The position numbers and the translations under genes were made by a program. Shown here in pieces: positions 46,101 through 61,100 of a DNA stretch of 64,000 bases. Origin of the DNA: Panopea generosa (Eukaryota > Mollusca > Bivalvia > Adapedonta > Hiatellidae). A model generated the notes under the pieces. The model made no database searches. It was not told the origin of the DNA and was given only the letters and a program-made list of their open reading frames with translations. The stretch is taken from positions 43,707,624-43,771,623 of the forward strand of contig CM055900.1 of NCBI GenBank assembly GCA_029582155.1, given 5' to 3'. The first letter of the stretch is position 1. Every line of letters starts with the position of its first letter.

Positions 46101-49100
46101 CTGCCAAGTTGTTGTTGAAGTTTCTTCTGGTGTCTCTATTACTGACGTATATACAACTATAGTGATAAGATAAAATATAAATGCATAAATTACTATTTTT
46201 AGCTCTACTGGCCAAAGGCCAGAAAGGCTTTTGTCATGGTAAATTGTCCGTAGTCTGTTGTCTGTTATCTGTCGTCCATCCGTAGGTTAACCTTTTTCTT
46301 GTAGACACGATAACACCTTCATTTTTCATCGAATCTTAACCAAACTTGCACAGCAGTTATATAATACTATATCTTAGACGAGTTTTTAAACCAGTGTCAT
46401 CCGACCACAAATGCCCCTGCCACTGGGCTTATAAGCACATTTTAAGTGAAATTGTAAAAAAAATATTTTCTCTGAAAGTTTAAGGCCTAGACATTAGATA
46501 TTTTACATATAGCATATGTTGCCAGTAGAGCAAATCAGGTCCTCTTGAGCCTCTTGTTTTGTATTTTCTTTCATCTCAAATAATTTCACATTTTTCAAAA
46601 GTAAATAAAACAAAAAGCACTTTCTACCCATTAAGTTAAATTCTTAAAATAATTATATCTTAGAAAATCTTACATGAGTGCTCATTTATTAATGAATTTA
46701 TCAAATGATTTGGCATTTTTACCAAGGAGTTTATTTAATTATAATAATAAATTCACTAATAAATGAGCATGGAATGTGAAATTTATTTATCACATATTGA
46801 CAACACAAAGTGATGAATCAGTAGTTATATTACACTAGGTTAATATAAAAATATGTCATGGAGCTTAAATATTTCTCTAAATAAGACTCATATTTATATA
46901 TATATTTATATTATTTTCAGAGGCTGGAATGAAGACTTACGGCTGTGAACCTCCACCAAGCCCCGATAGTGATGCTGACGATGGTCTTGATGATGAAACA
47001 TTTCTCTCTGATGTAACGTTTGCCCCAGAAGACACCTCTCACATATCCCTGTCTGCTAAAGACAACACTCACGGTCTTGGATACAGAGGACTTAACCCTC
47101 AGATGGCCCTTCCGTCAACCCATATTAACTTGTTTGAGGCCCCTACAGTACGGAAGGCAGGGACAAGGAAAGGCATTAGGGGGCAGGTGAGTATAAATAA
47201 CCAAATTACCTTTTTTGTTATTTTTCATATCCATCTTGTCATATCATATAACATTTAAACAAAAATAACAACAACAAATGATATACATCTTAAAACTGTT
47301 TATTTAATAGTACATGTAATTGCTAGCTAAATTATAAAAAGATATACATGTATGGTGACTGTCATATCAAACTTTGTTTCTTCTTTCTATACCGTTATTC
47401 TTTATGCTCCTCAATATATTTGTTGTGTAGAGTTCATGAAGTGTTGGCCATACCCTGTATAAGTTCAAACATGTTCTTTGCAAAAAAGTTTCCAGAAATT
47501 AAATCATTAAAACTTCATGTTTTTGTCAAGATTGTGTTTAAGGTAAATATAACCATGATGTTATATTGGTGATAATACCTAATCTGTACATGTTAATACT
47601 AATTTTTTTAAGCTCAATTGTGAAGAAAACTTGTATGAATTGTACTCAAGTATGTTTCCTGGGTAGAAGTTGAGTTCTGTATTTTTAAAAGTCATCAGGT
47701 CAAGCCGGGGATCTAACACACAACCTCTGGCCCCTCTATACACTAGACTACCTTCCTGCTTTCTTTTACATGTTAAAGGCATTATAATTGCAAGTAACAC
47801 AAACACGCTGTTAATCCAGACTTTTCCTGTATGCAGTACACAAAATAATGCCTATGTATTGATGTATAACCTTTATTGACTTGAAAGTTATCAAATTAAC
47901 AGTAATTGAATATTGGTCAAAACTTTAATATGTCCCGCAATAAAGTATTGTGCAATGTTTACATTGAACTCTGTTAACTTCCCCAACAAAGCCTCGAAAA
48001 CGAGATCGGGAACGAGTCTTCACGATGTTATCCGATGATTGATCGGAAACCTGAAAGCGGTTTGTTGAAAATGGCAAATGTAAACAAAAACAAAAACGTG
48101 GCTTCAGAAACCCGATGTTGTAATAAAGAGGTTATGCAATTAGGCACTTTAGAGTGTATATCTCTAAGTTATAAGTGTGTCTTCATGCTAGAGGTGTGTA
48201 TTTAGGACAGGGAATTGACGGTAATATGCCAATATAATCCCTTTAAGGAAACTGACAAAATGATTTGAAGAACACAGTTTCAGTATGGTTATTTGTATAC
48301 AAAGCCTTAAATTGATAAAGTTTGATTAGTGCTGATCAGTCCTTTTCTCAATGTATAACTGACACGCAGGGTTTTGGTGTTGGTGCTTTGGAAGAAGAGG
48401 ATGATGATATATATGCAGCTGACGACATGTCCAGATACGACATGACCATGGGTGATGATGAAGAAGACAATAATTTTGGTTGGACGGCACCCAGTAGTAA
48501 AGGTTGGTGATTTTTGCCGTACATGCTTCCGGTGAGCTTGACAGGGCTGTAACAACAAACAGTATTTGCATGCATGCGTCCATGCGATTTTGACTGGGCT
48601 GTAACGATGACAGTCAAGGTCATACTTTTACATTTAAGGTCAAACATAAGTACAATCTTTGTGATTGCTCCATATGTGAACTAGATGACAGATTTAGAAA
48701 TAACATGGCATATATGTTCACCATCATCAGATGATGTGTTGTGCACAACCCAGGTCAATGGTCAAGTTCACACTTTGAGATCTATGGTCAGAAATAGATA
48801 TCATATTTCATGACTGTTCCATATATTTTTGAAATAACGTGTCACAAATGCTTACCACAATGAATCATTTTCAGAAACAAGTCCATACTGGAAGGCTTGA
48901 CTTTGTGGCACTTGAGCATTTAGTTATTGTCATCTCTTTTAGTTGAAAGTAATTTATCTGAACTTTCCTGTAACCAGTTGTTCTGTACAACATCCACCTC
49001 AATTTATTCAAAACTTATTTAATAGTAATAAAGATGGCCTTGAGGTGAATTAAGTCAATTAATTGATACAAAGGGGTATGCATGAAATTCTACATAATCC

Positions 49101-52100
49101 CATTTCATTAATATTTCTAAAAAAACTAACCACTTAAGATTTGTTTTTGTATTTTTTTCTCACCGCCTCAATTATGTCCTACTGAAACAGAAAATTCTAG
49201 ATAAAATTATTAAACCATGTCGGCTCACATTATCCAATGTTCTTAAAAGGTGTCTCTGAAAAGTATTTTTTAACTCGCCGGGACGTAGTCCAAGGAGAGC
49301 TATTGCCATAACCCTGGCATCGTAGGCGATGTCGTCATCTGTAGACACCCAGGTTAAACTTTTGCGTTTAAGTTTAAGATATCTATGCAACCTCTCAATG
49401 GATGTGAATGAAACTTTGCATGTGTGTTCATCATCATCAATGGAACACACAGAGACAAGAACCATAACTCTGGATTGCATTTTGGCACTGTTATGGCCCT
49501 TTTTGGACTTAGACACCCAGAGGTGAGCTTTGTTGTCTTCCGACAACTCTTGTTTATCTTTGCTGAGTGGGTCAAGAACATCATCTTAGTTGTGTGTATT
49601 CAGTCAAATAAGAATATAAATATTAGAGTCAAAATACTTATGTTTAAATATCTTCGAAAGAACATAATTTTCACACACATTCTGTTTTTAAAATGTTTTT
49701 AAATGGTCAGTGATCTTCCATGTTATGGTTGTACTGTTTTCAGTCCATTTCTGTGAATACTTATTGTTTTTTATGAATTTAGGGTTCGTTTGGTATCCAA
49801 GAATCTGTGACTTAAATTATATTTTTAGCTTGACTTCAGAAGAAAATGGTTGCTATAATTGTATTCGCCTATACGTTTGTTTTTTTTAATAAGATTTTTA
49901 GCTCATATTTCCTTCCTACACATCAATAGAACCTCATATTTGTAAACACTTACATTTAAAGCACTCTAGTGGACAAGTTCCCTTTTGCAAAAAAGCTGTA
50001 ATATCTGATAATTAATGGTTAGAACATGATCTTACTAGTGTTATGCTTTATTTTCCTGTTTGTTACAGCCGTGAAAAAGAATCCAATTTCGCCTCGACCA
50101 TGCTTTTTTCCTCCCAATTTCGAAGACTTTGGCCTCTTCCCAATTTCCAGGAGCTCTACAAATTCATATCTCAGTAACTACTTACATAGATGGAACTTCA
50201 CAAGTGTCTGGACAAAGTCATACTCCCGTCATTACTTTGGTTAAGGTTTAATAGCAAGCTCATATCTCAGTAACTACTTATATAGATGGAACTTCACAAG
50301 TGTCTGGACAAAGTCATACTCCCGTCATTACTTTTGTTAAGGTTTAATAGCAAGCTCATATCTCAGTAACTACTTATGTACATAGTTGGAACTTCACAAG
50401 TGTCTGGACAAAGTCATACTCCCGTCATTACTTTGGTTAAGGTTTATTAGCAAGCTCATATCTCAGTAACTACTTATGTACATAGATGGAACTTCACAAG
50501 TGTCTGGACAAAGTCATACTCCCGTCATTACTTTGGTTAAGGTTTAATAGCAAGCTCATATCTCAGTAACTACTTATGTACATAGATGGAACTTCACAAG
50601 TGTCTGGACAAAGTCATACTCCCGTCATTACTTTGGTTAAGGTTTAATAGCAAGCTCTGTCTCAGTAACTACTTATGTACATAGATGGAACTTCACAAGT
50701 GTCTGGACAAAGTCATACTCCTGTCATTACTTTGGTTAAGGTTTAATAGCAAGCTCATACCTTAGTTACTACTTGTCATACATCAGTGACTCTTAGAAGA
50801 GCAACTGGAAAAACTATGTTTAATGCAAAATTATTGCCCCTTTTATACTTAGAATTTTATTAAAGTTGTTTAGAAAGCTGATACTAGTATTGAAAATTAA
50901 TTGATGTGTTTAGTATTAAAGAAAAAAATCATAGGGATCATGACCTTGGCCTCATCGTCGGTGTCGTCTATAGACACCCAGGTTAAACTTTTGCGTTTGG
51001 TTGGGTTAAAGTTTTGGTGTTTGCCTCCAATCTCAATCTTTGCATGAGTGGTGTGTTTTATCCCATAGGCGAGCTTTGTTGTCTTCTGACAACTCTTTGT
51101 CATACTTATGCAGCATGCATTATTATTATCGGTTATATCTATTGTTTTGAGATTCAAATCGTAATTTTCAGGAAGGGGTAACACACCTGTAGGATATGTA
51201 GGCAAACTCCTTGAAGGATTCAAGCTGTCATCCACCAAGCTTGTACAGAAGAAAGATTTCCCACCACCACAGTTGCCCAGGAACTACAGGTAGTAGCTTT
51301 AACTTTGTGCATGACACATTTACATGTACACATTCAGCCAATCAGTCGGTCATTAAGGAGTTTAAATTAAATATGATGAAACCTGCTATTAAATTAATAT
51401 GCTATGTCAGATTATTGCAGTCTAGAAAGCATTGTGACCGCTGCAATGGCCTAATGGTAGAGCATCTGCCTCACATGCGGAAGGTTGAGGGTTTAATCCT
51501 TGGCCGGGTCATACTAAAGACTTGAAAAATGGTACTGGAAGCTGCCTTGTTTGGCACTCAGTATTTAGAGGAAAGCTCTATTTCTGGTTCGCTTGGTGTC
51601 GGTATAATAAGACTGGGTAGATATCATGCCATGTGTCTGCAGCATGATACTCTAGTATGTCTTGAGTGGCACTGTCTTGATAGGACTAAAAGATTGTTGA
51701 AAGCGGCATTATATATTGAACAACTTCAAATTGAAAGCATTGCTTCCAAAACCATGTTATGGTATTACAAGAGAGAGGGTACCCTGTCAACCAGTTGGAC
51801 AGGTTAGTTTTATCATGGTCTGGTACCCTGTCATCAGTTGGACATGTTAGTTTTATCATGGTCTGGTACCCTGTTAGCTAGTTGGACGGGTTAGTTTTAT
51901 CCTGGTCCGGTACCCTGTCAGCCAGTTGGAAGGATTAGTTTTATCCTGCTATGGTACCCTGTCAGCCACAAGTTTGACAGGTTATTTTTATCCTGCTACG
52001 TTATACTGTCAGACAGTTGGACAGACTGCTACGGTACCCTGTCAGCCAGTTGGACAGGTTAGTTTTATCCTGCTACGGTACCATGTCAGCCAGTTGGATA

Positions 52101-55100
52101 TGTTAGTTTTATCCTGCTACGGTGCCCTGTCAGTCAGTTGGACAGGTTAATTATATCCTACTACAGTACCCTGTCAGCCAGTTAGACAGGTTAGTTATAT
52201 ATCCTACTTCAGTACCCTGTCAGCCAGTTAGACAGGTTAGTTATTTCCTACTACAGTACCCTGTCAGCCAGTTAGACAGGTTAGTTATATCCTACTACAG
52301 TACCCTGTCAGCCAGTTAGACAGGTTAGTTATATCCTACTACAGTACCCTGTCAGCCAGTTAGACAGGTTAGTTATATCTTACTACAGTACCCTGTCAGC
52401 CAGTTAGACAGGTTAGTTATATCCTACTACAGTACCCTGTCAGCCAGTTAGACAGGTTAGCTATATCTTACTAAGGTACCCTGTCAGCCACCAGTTTGAC
52501 AGGTTATTTTTATCCTGCTACTTTATGCTGTTAGTCAGTTGGACAGATTAGTTTAATCCTGCTACGGTACCCTGTCGTCCAGTTGGACAGGTTAGTTTTA
52601 TCCTGCTACGGTACCATGTCAGCCAGTTGGATATGTTAGTTTTATCCTGCTACGGTGCCCTGTCAGTCAGTTGGACAGGTTAGTTATATCCTACTACAGT
52701 ACCCTGTCAGCCAGTTAGACAGGTTAGTTATATATCCTACTTCAGTACCCTGTCAGCCAGTTAGACAGGTTAGTTATTTCCTACTACAGTACCCTGTCAG
52801 CCAGTTAGATAGGTTAGTTATATCCTACTACAGTACCCTGTCAGCCAGTTAGACAGGTTAGTTATATCCTACTACAGTACCCTGTCAGCCAGTTAGACAG
52901 GTTAGTTATATCTTACTACAGTACCCTGTCAGCCAGTTAGACAGGTTAGTTATATCCTACTACAGTACCCTGTCAGCCAGTTAGACAGGTTAGCTATATC
53001 TTACTAAGGTACCCTGTCAGCCACCAGTTTGACAGGTTATTTTTATCCTGCTACTTTATGCTGTTAGTCAGTTGGACAGATTAGTTTAATCCTGCTACGG
53101 TACCCTGTCGTCCAGTTGGACAGGTTAGTTTTATCCTGCTACGGTACCATGTCAGCCAGTTGGATATGTTAGTTTTATCCTGCTACGGTGCCCTGTCAGT
53201 CAGTTGGACAGGTTAGTTATATCCTACTACAGTACCCTGTCAGCCAGTTAGACAGGTTAGTTATATCCTACTACAGTACCCTGTCAGCCAGTTAGACAGG
53301 TTAGTTATATCCTACTACGGTACCCTGTCAGCCAGTTAGACAGGTTAGTTATATCCTACTACAGTACCCTGTCAGCCAGTTAGACAGGTTAGTTATATCT
53401 TACTACAGTATCCTGTCAGCCAGTTAGACAGGTTAGTTATATCCTACTACAGTACCCTGTCAGCAAGTTAGACAGGTTAGCTATATCTAACTATGGTACC
53501 CTGTTAGCCAGTTTGACATGTTAGTTTTATCCAGCTACGATGCCCTGTCAGCCAGTTGGACAGGTTAGTTTTATCCTGCAATGGTACCCTGTCAGCCAGT
53601 TGGACATGTTAGTTTTATTATGGTGCAGTATGATGTCAGCCAGTTCTTTTTATTCCTCCCAGAACAAGATCAAACTATTGTGATGAAGAAGTCTATATTG
53701 AAAAGCTACACAAATGTTGTCTGTATATGTCCTATGAAAAGTTAGGTTAATATGCCTCCAACCTCTTGGTTAAAAAAACAAATAAAATAACAGTCTCTCA
53801 AAACGACAAAATAGTAACCTATGATAACACATTAGATATTAAGCTGTTATGCTTTTGTCATCTCAAACGATATTTCCAGACCAGTTCATGTGTTCAAGAA
53901 ACCAGATGAGTCGGAACAGTTGGTACCTGCTGCAGAAAAAGGTGTAGACTACAGACAGTTTTTGACACCCACCTATAATCAGGACACACCCATTGCCACG
54001 CCCACTATACCTCCTTCTACACAGTCATCCAATCAACCAAAGCAGTACAAAGATGCTGTATCCAGAAGCATGGCTCTTGGAGAAAAGGCATTTGTTGGTA
54101 TGAATATTAATATTTAATGTTTTTGATATGATTTTGATATAAATTATGTAGCCAGGAAACTAAACTGTAATTATGCAGTGTCAGCACCCATAAAAAATAT
54201 CAGACTTTAAATTACTTGGACAAATGAAATGTTGCATAGTCCAGCACATGGAAAGCCATGTTGGTTTGAATGGTATATCAAATGCACTTTGAGTATTTAG
54301 TTGATGCCAACTTCTGGTAACAGTTGTTTGATTATTATTGGCTGACTGGTTGAAACTTGTTGTTGTTGGTTCTTCTGTACAATAAGGCATCTTCACTGGA
54401 TATATGGGAAAATGAATCTATATATAACTCTGTCTTGAGCTTTAGTAGGGATCTCTCTTTTAGGCTCAATTTTAAGAAATTCCTGCACAAAACCTCATAA
54501 AAGTTCCATGAATGGATAAAAAATCACATATGAAAAAGCCTCATTCCCCTATTTTGGCAAATTACCGACGGAGCATTCCGCTCATTTAATGTTGCTATGT
54601 GTTGTTATCAATGTTAAACAAATACAGTTTATTTTTCTAATCGTTACAGGGTCTGTATTTGATCTCATACCTAAAGAAGATAAAGAGAAGATGGAGAGAG
54701 TCAGAACAAATGATGCATCCATGGCTTCAGCATCATCTAACATTCCATCATCTGCTGGTAAAGGTACATACATTTGTAGAAATGCACAATATTAATACTA
54801 AACTGCAGTCATTACAGATTGTTAATGGTGTAGATATAATTAGAATGAATGAATGAATGGGGTTTTACGGCATGCCAACACATAGGATTCCAGGTTCACT
54901 CTACATGTAAAAAAAAATCAAATTAACATGCAGATAAAAAAACAAACATCAACAAATGTATATGCAGAATGAACCTAACACTTTGATACCTGTAGAACTG
55001 CAGAATTTCAGCAAATTCAAATGTATTACTCAAATTGTCATTTCTTATGGCATGCATGCTGAGCCACAGTGATCCTGTTCTTGCCATCACTCATGTGACT

Positions 55101-58100
55101 CCCTGGAACCACATGGGTTGGTAATTTAATCACAATAATTAACATGACAAAAATGATAAAATGAACATGACACCCATTCAGAGGATTCCTACCCCTCTGC
55201 AGATATCGACCATGATTCTATTCTTACCTGGAACCACACGGGTGAGTAATTTAATCACATAAATAAACATGACAAAAAATGATAAAATGAACATGACTTC
55301 CATTCAGAGGGTTACTACCGCTATGTAGAGATTGACAGTGATTCTATTCTTAGCTGGAGCCACACGGGCCAGATACAATTAGAAATTATAGTACAGGTGG
55401 ATATGATGGTGTTATTATTATCATAGTAGTTATTACTGTGGTCAAATGTGGAATATGATCATGGTCATAAAGATTATACAACAAATTGTTGATTTGGAGC
55501 CTTAAGCAAAAATTGTCTACAGATGTCATGTTATCACAGATATAGAGGTACTCAAACACAATTTCCAGGATTTTTTATATAAAAATCAAATTATACCGCA
55601 AACACTTGACTCTGCCTCAAATATGAAACTTACATGTATATACATTTGTTCTGTTATAATGAGTCCATTGATTTATGAGTTGAGCATGTTTTAACCTCCG
55701 ATCCAGAATGTAGTAATGATACTGTGTATCTTTCTCTGACAGTTTCTCGGTCTCAGGTAGTGATCTCACCACCAGAGCCATCACAGATACCTATTGAGGA
55801 ACAAAGGAGACAGAATGTGCCACTATTCCAGGCCGGAGGGACCAGCTTCAAGCCCTTTGCAAAGAATCCAGAAAAACAGGACAGATATGAGAAATACTTG
55901 GCTCTGATGAAACAAGGTCACAGAGGTATCAGAGCTCAGTATTTAATTTTGTACTAATTAATCTGCACTTATTTTCCTATGTCGGGTTTCTCTTGCCCAT
56001 CTATGTTGTATTATAAGAATTTTTCATGGTTCTGATAGAAATTTACATCCCTTGGGATAACTGTTTTAGTGGGACCAAGGCTCTCATTCCTGCCAAAAAT
56101 ATTTATCCCAAGAACTTTCTATCTGAACTGAAAAAACCATGAATGATTCTTTTACTTGTATACTAAAACATTGAATAATTATTCCAAATAGAATACAGTT
56201 CAGCATTTTTTTTCTACCACAATCACTTTAAGGAGTAAAATCCTACAATTTATGTCATATATGTTTATATATGTCACATCAGTGTGAAGAGGGTAGTAAA
56301 GGAATATGGAGGGGTGGAGGATAAATTTCCATCCTTTGTAAACCCCTAGTTATCTGTGTCTGACATGCAGAAAACATGTACTGTGCTTCTGGAGAGTGTC
56401 TTCATATTTTTATATAAAACAATTAAGATATTTGAGACATGACTTTTGAAATGATGTCAAAATGTTCTTTCTTTCCTTGTTGTTTCAACACAGAAAAACA
56501 AAAATGTAATCATCTGATAAAAAGATAATGATATACTGTGGATTTAACAGATTTATGGGCATTTTTAAACAGACTAAGACTGGATAATATTATATGGAAG
56601 TTTTAATTTTAGATTGCTTAAAAAAACTTGAGAATGGGCCTTTATTAGGAGGTGGCTGTTACTACAGATTTTAAGTGGTTGTAAATGATTCAATAAAATA
56701 CATAATTACAAGGAAAATATTAAAATTGTGTACTAAATTGTTATTCACTCTTGCCATATTTGCAAACACATATATCACAAATTTCATTTTTCCTAAAAAA
56801 CAACAACAATTTAAGCAAATATTTTATGGAAAAAGTGCAAGAAGTATCAAGCAAGCAAGATAAACATTAGTATTATTGATGAAAATTAATAATTTCAATT
56901 CCATGGATCAATAACTTGATTTACTGATATGTCAGAAGTATAAACCCAGCTTCATTGTCATTTTTAATCACCAACAGAAAGCTGTACTTGTTTAGTTTAT
57001 ACTAATTTATTTTAGCTTGATTGTGATGAAAGCTCAGTGCTTATATGAACCGTTCTCGAGTCTGCTTCCTGGGTAGAACCAGTGCTGAGTGTTATTCTAT
57101 AAGGGGCAACGGGTCAAGCTGGGGGTTAAACCCTTAACCTCTGGCATGAGCGGCCAACACTCTATCTATTAGACTACCGCCCGTACTGGTTTGGTTCAAA
57201 TGTATATTGAAACAGTGCTCTAGATATTTTTTTGAAAATATGTATTATACTAATCTCTTTTGAAAGAAATCAGTATGATCAGTATCACAGGAAATCTCTG
57301 TTTATCAAAGGTAACTAAAAGCATTAAAAAAAAGGACTTAAAACTTTAATTGATTAATCTACAATAATTAAAGAAATGACATCATAAAGACCTGTAAAGT
57401 TTGCTGTGCAGTATATTCTGCTATCAGATAACATTAACGCACATTGATCTTTGTTTTTCTAATATACTGTATAACATGGCATAGTCGGAAACAAGATGAA
57501 AGCAACTTAAAATTAATGTGATCTATTGAAACTCACATCTTTGGTCTTTGTGTTTTATTAAAATAATGAACATACATGGTATTTACATATATTTAAGGAA
57601 CAGATAGAAGATATTTCAAATGTATAATGCCCTTATTACTTATCTGTGGTTTTTGCTCTACTGGCCAAATTGTCCGTTGTCTGTTGTCAGTCTGTTAATC
57701 TTTTTTTATTGAATCTTAACAAACTTGCACAGCAGTTATATAACCATAAGATCTCACACAAGTTCTTGAACCAGCGTGATTTTACCACAAATTCCCCCGC
57801 AAGAGGGATTCTCAGCACATTTTAAGTAAATTTTTAAAAACAGTTTCCCTGAAAGTTCAAGGCCAAGACATAGATATTTTACACGTAGCATTGCATGGAG
57901 GCCCCCTAAAAGATTTGTTGAAGTCTGGGTCCCTGAGGTCAAATTTGGAGGCACCACAGTGGTCACCGTTTTACATAGAGTTATATAGGGAAAATGCTGT
58001 AGACACAATAGCACCTTCATTTTCTGTTGAATCATAACCAAACTTGCACAGCAGTTATAAAACCACAAGATCTCAGATAAGTTATTGAATCAGCACAATT

Positions 58101-61100
58101 CGACCACAAATGCCCCCGCCATAAGGCTTATTAGCACATAAGTAAAATTAAAAAAACAACAGTTTCTCTGAAAGTTTAAGACCAAGATATTTTACATATA
58201 GCATCTGTTACAAGTAGAGCAATTCAAGTACTCTTGGGTCTCTTGTTTATAATTGTTTTTCAGAAAATTTTACTGCTAATTTAGTCGTTTCATTTTACAT
58301 CCAATAGGTGTTTCTTTATTATCAATGAGATCACTTATAGTAAAACTTTTTATGTCATATTTCTCTGTTTGTGACAAACACCTGAAAAATAGTATGCTTA
58401 AATGATCAATAGACCTATTATGTAAATAATAGTGTTCATAAAAAAGTATACAACCTATACAGAAAGATGGAAAACATTTTAATATCCACATACCACCAAA
58501 CAGCATTATAAGGATTATGACAACTAAAGTGAGTCTTTTTTTTTATGACATTTGTCAGACTACGAATGTTTTAATATTTATTTCCACATGTATTTGTGTG
58601 CCTGCAGTATTGAAACATATTAAGTAGTTTGAAATTAGTAATTGTAAATTATGTGGACATGTGACACAATTGAAGTAGAAAGAATAAGCTGGGAACCACT
58701 CTATTAAGAAGTAAATAGTTGAGAAAAACATAAAATACAATCAGTTCTCATTTGCATCAAACAGTAACATCGGAAGAATAGAAAGTTGTATTGAGTTTAG
58801 ATTTCATGTGTATTGTAATGGTTCCCGGCCACATATGAGAACTCATTAGCAAGAGTGAGCTACCGAGCACTTGGTTGTATAAGTGAACGCTCATTTATGA
58901 AGTGAGCTACTAAATTTCTGTTACAGCAATAGTTGAAGTGAGTTATTCAGTGCTCATAATCAGACCGTATGGATTATGATTCATTATATTATATGTGAAT
59001 TAGTTAATTAGTGAATATTAATTCAATAGCTGATTCTCATTATATAAAATCATTTACAATCAAAATAAACCATTTATTTTAGCAGGTAGTTCAGCCTAAA
59101 TTGGGAAATTGTGCTTGCATGCAGCAAGTTATAACATAGCTCTGCCATGATACATTTTAAAACCAGTTAAATTGTCTGTTGCAAAATTGTATATATCAGG
59201 AGAAGAGAAGCATATCTCAACCATGATCTGTCATCACTTAAGCTTACTCTTGGCCTGATCAAATTTTACAAAAGTTAACATGACATTTGTATTTTATATA
59301 ATACAGACATTTTACTGACCGTTTATTATTACAGATCCATATTCTGGTCTGAATGTACCTGCCCAGACAGAGTGGGAGGGGGAACGTGAGAAAGAGGAGT
59401 TTGCCAAGGCAGCCCTCCTCTATAAGCCACTGACTGGTATGATGGCCATGCGATTCACCACTGGTAAGCAGACAGATGATGACACAAATGCCGATGTTAA
59501 GCTTGATGAATCGGTAAGATTTGCTTGACTATGAATATCTGTTGACTTGTATCAACAATCCTCCTTTTCTTGATTGCGCTACAGTCCAAGTACATATGAT
59601 ATTTTGATCTGTTGGAGAGTTGTCTGCAGGTAGTGGGTTCAGCCTTGATCAGTGGGTTCATGGGTTTGATCATGATGTGTCTTTAAGTAAGGTATATGTA
59701 CTTTTTCTTGCACACCGGATAAGTATACTTGCATTTATACCGGGATTAGATAGTTCTATTTAACCCTAGAACCAAAATAAAATTCTTGCTCTATGACAAA
59801 TTCATAATGCTATGACAAAACGCCATTCATTTAATTCTTGTACTATGAGACAACTTCCTCACGCTATGACATAATGCAGTTTATTAAATCCTTGTGCTAT
59901 GAAGTATTCATTCATAAATACTATTTATGGTTTCCTTGCTCTAATGTAAAAGTAAACCAGAATAAAAATCTTACAAAATGACACAGTTATGGTTGTATAC
60001 AAGAAAAGTCAACACTTTTAGTCATTTTGACATTTCTTGTCTGGTCTGTCATCTATGGATAAATTTTTTAAACACTTGGCTAAGTTGATCAACATGACAT
60101 AATTTAGTGTCTCATGTAAGACCCAGGACCTTTCCTCAAAGATCAAGGTCACACTTTCAATTTGTATGATATTGTGTGTCTGGTCTGTGACTTTGCCTTT
60201 AACTTGGCTCAATATATCAAGATTACATGACAACGTGCAAAAGTAAGACCTAGATGATACCTCAGAGGTCAAGGTCACACTTTTAGTATGTATGACAACA
60301 CTTTGAATCTGTTTGAGATTTCAAATCCGTCCTTTAACTGTATCATACATAGATAGATTTCAAAAACACTTGGTTCAATTTATCAACAATTGATCTGTAA
60401 CTTTGTCTTACCTTTAGGGATATTTAAATAGTTTGACACAAGTGATCACCATGTCATGATGATGTTTCATCAGCATTTAACTTTTGAAATACCCAGACCA
60501 TTACATCAGATGTCAAGGTCAATGTTACACAAAGGTCAAGGTCATGCATTAATGTAAAAAACATGAAATTGTATGTCTAGTCTGAAACATCAGTCCATTA
60601 CTCTTTATATTCATGGATACATCGCTACCTATTATAACATAATTTTTCAACGACCATTTCGGGGGCATGCGACACTTACCAGTGACATTTCTTGTCAATA
60701 TGTAAAAAAATATTTCCTTCTTTATTCATTATACATGTATCGTCTACATAAATATTTCTGACTTGGGAAGTTTACATAAAATCTGAGTCATGTTTTTATT
60801 TCTGCTGTTTCACTGTTAGATATTTATTATGCAGGATGACTTGAGTGAGGCTGATAAAGCTGCCCAGATGAAGATGTATGGTAAACTTACAAGGGAAGTC
60901 GTCCAGTGGCATCCTGATCGACTGTTGTGCAAGCGTTTCAATGTTCCAGATCCATATCCTGGGTGAGTATACATGCTTAAATAGTATTTTGTCACATAGC
61001 ATTCTGATAAGATTACTCCTCCTTGCCTTTTCATAGAAAATGGGAGGGACATACATCCAGCCATTTGTCTATTGCAACTCCTCTTACAGTTTTGATGCAT

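Noticed and set aside
50069..50244. Extra GPATCH1 exon after an acceptor-like TTACAG
   Set aside because: Exons 7 and 8 already join in phase with the family sequence, and this frame has no family similarity and runs into a tandem array.
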